14,254 nt of DNA, taken from positions 1 through 14,254 of the forward strand of contig JAJPZP010000266.1 of assembly GCA_021204285.1 (NCBI GenBank), written 5' to 3'. This document shows, in pieces, positions 14,195-14,254 of the stretch. Numbering within the stretch: the first letter of the stretch is position 1; the number at the start of each line of letters is the position of its first letter. A program made the position numbers and the translations under genes. This DNA is from Lachnospiraceae bacterium (lineage in GTDB: Bacteria; Bacillota; Clostridia; Lachnospirales; Lachnospiraceae). The notes under the pieces are model-generated. The model was not told the origin of the DNA. It saw only the letters and a program-made list of their open reading frames with translations, and ran no database searches.

Positions 14195-14254
14195 TTAGAA
14201 AAATCGCGTTCTTTTTACGTTCTGTACGAATTCCTCATTTGTCCTTGTCCGCGT
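14195..14254 (-). CDS. rho: Transcription termination factor Rho, last 19 codons
   Basis: The minus-strand frame is open from the window edge and reads TRTRTNEEFVQNVKRTRFF before the TAA at 14197-14195. The TRTNEEFV pattern fits the extreme C-terminus of Rho (compare K/R-T-K/R-x-N-E-E/D-F). rho directly upstream of rpmE is the standard order in Firmicutes. With so few residues visible, the assignment leans on context. Confidence 0.6.
   Translation of the reverse strand, partial: TRTRTNEEFVQNVKRTRFF

Noticed and set aside
1..14254. CRISPR array, tRNA, rRNA, intact transposase or integrase
   Set aside because: No regularly spaced repeats, no cloverleaf-like segments and no recombinase motifs were seen on either strand.

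Overview
The window looks like a chromosomal segment of a gut-type Clostridia, most likely Lachnospiraceae. This rests on the gene order rho-rpmE-DUF1385-prmC-prfA on the minus strand, zinc-type ribosomal protein L31, strong GGAGG-type ribosome binding sites, DUF4143 and AAA-ATPase-like/PD-(D/E)XK genes typical of anaerobic Firmicutes, and a YfhO membrane protein. The assignment is an inference from gene content, not from a search.

Left third (1-2320): a degraded accessory region. It opens with the AT-rich C-terminal end of a probable helix-turn-helix type protein (1-282), closed by a strong intrinsic terminator and followed by a perfect 12-bp-arm palindrome. Next is a heavily structured leader (541-740) with a short reading frame, a terminator with a competing pairing, and a hairpin that masks the ribosome binding site of the following gene. 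That gene (741) resembles a small protein of Clostridial conjugative elements. It is cut at about 1050, where it is joined tail to tail to the 5' part of a minus-strand DUF4143 ATPase that has lost its own 3' part. A 14-bp-arm palindrome lies upstream of the ATPase. A short, internally deleted remnant of an AAA-ATPase-like/PD-(D/E)XK protein (2068-2293) comes next.

Middle (2321-6037, plus strand): a two-gene cell-envelope unit. The first gene is a YfhO-family membrane protein broken twice, by an in-frame TAG at 3608 and by a +1 slip in a G8 run at 4313-4320. Its stop overlaps the start of a membrane-anchored extracytoplasmic protein of unrecognised family, possibly an alpha/alpha-toroid glycan-active protein.

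Right part (6034-14254, minus strand): a long, GC-rich, tightly packed block with few gaps. In transcription order it holds rho (end only), a promoter and leader, rpmE, a hairpin, a DUF1385 membrane protein with a TTG start, prmC, prfA, glmM, a sugar-phosphate nucleotidyltransferase, a DUF2156 protein, hisC, and a PF06695 small membrane protein whose stop codon interlocks with that of the plus-strand unit. prfA and prmC act together: PrmC methylates the GGQ glutamine of release factor 1. glmM and the nucleotidyltransferase suggest amino-sugar or sugar-nucleotide supply for the envelope. No tRNA, rRNA, CRISPR array or intact transposase was seen.
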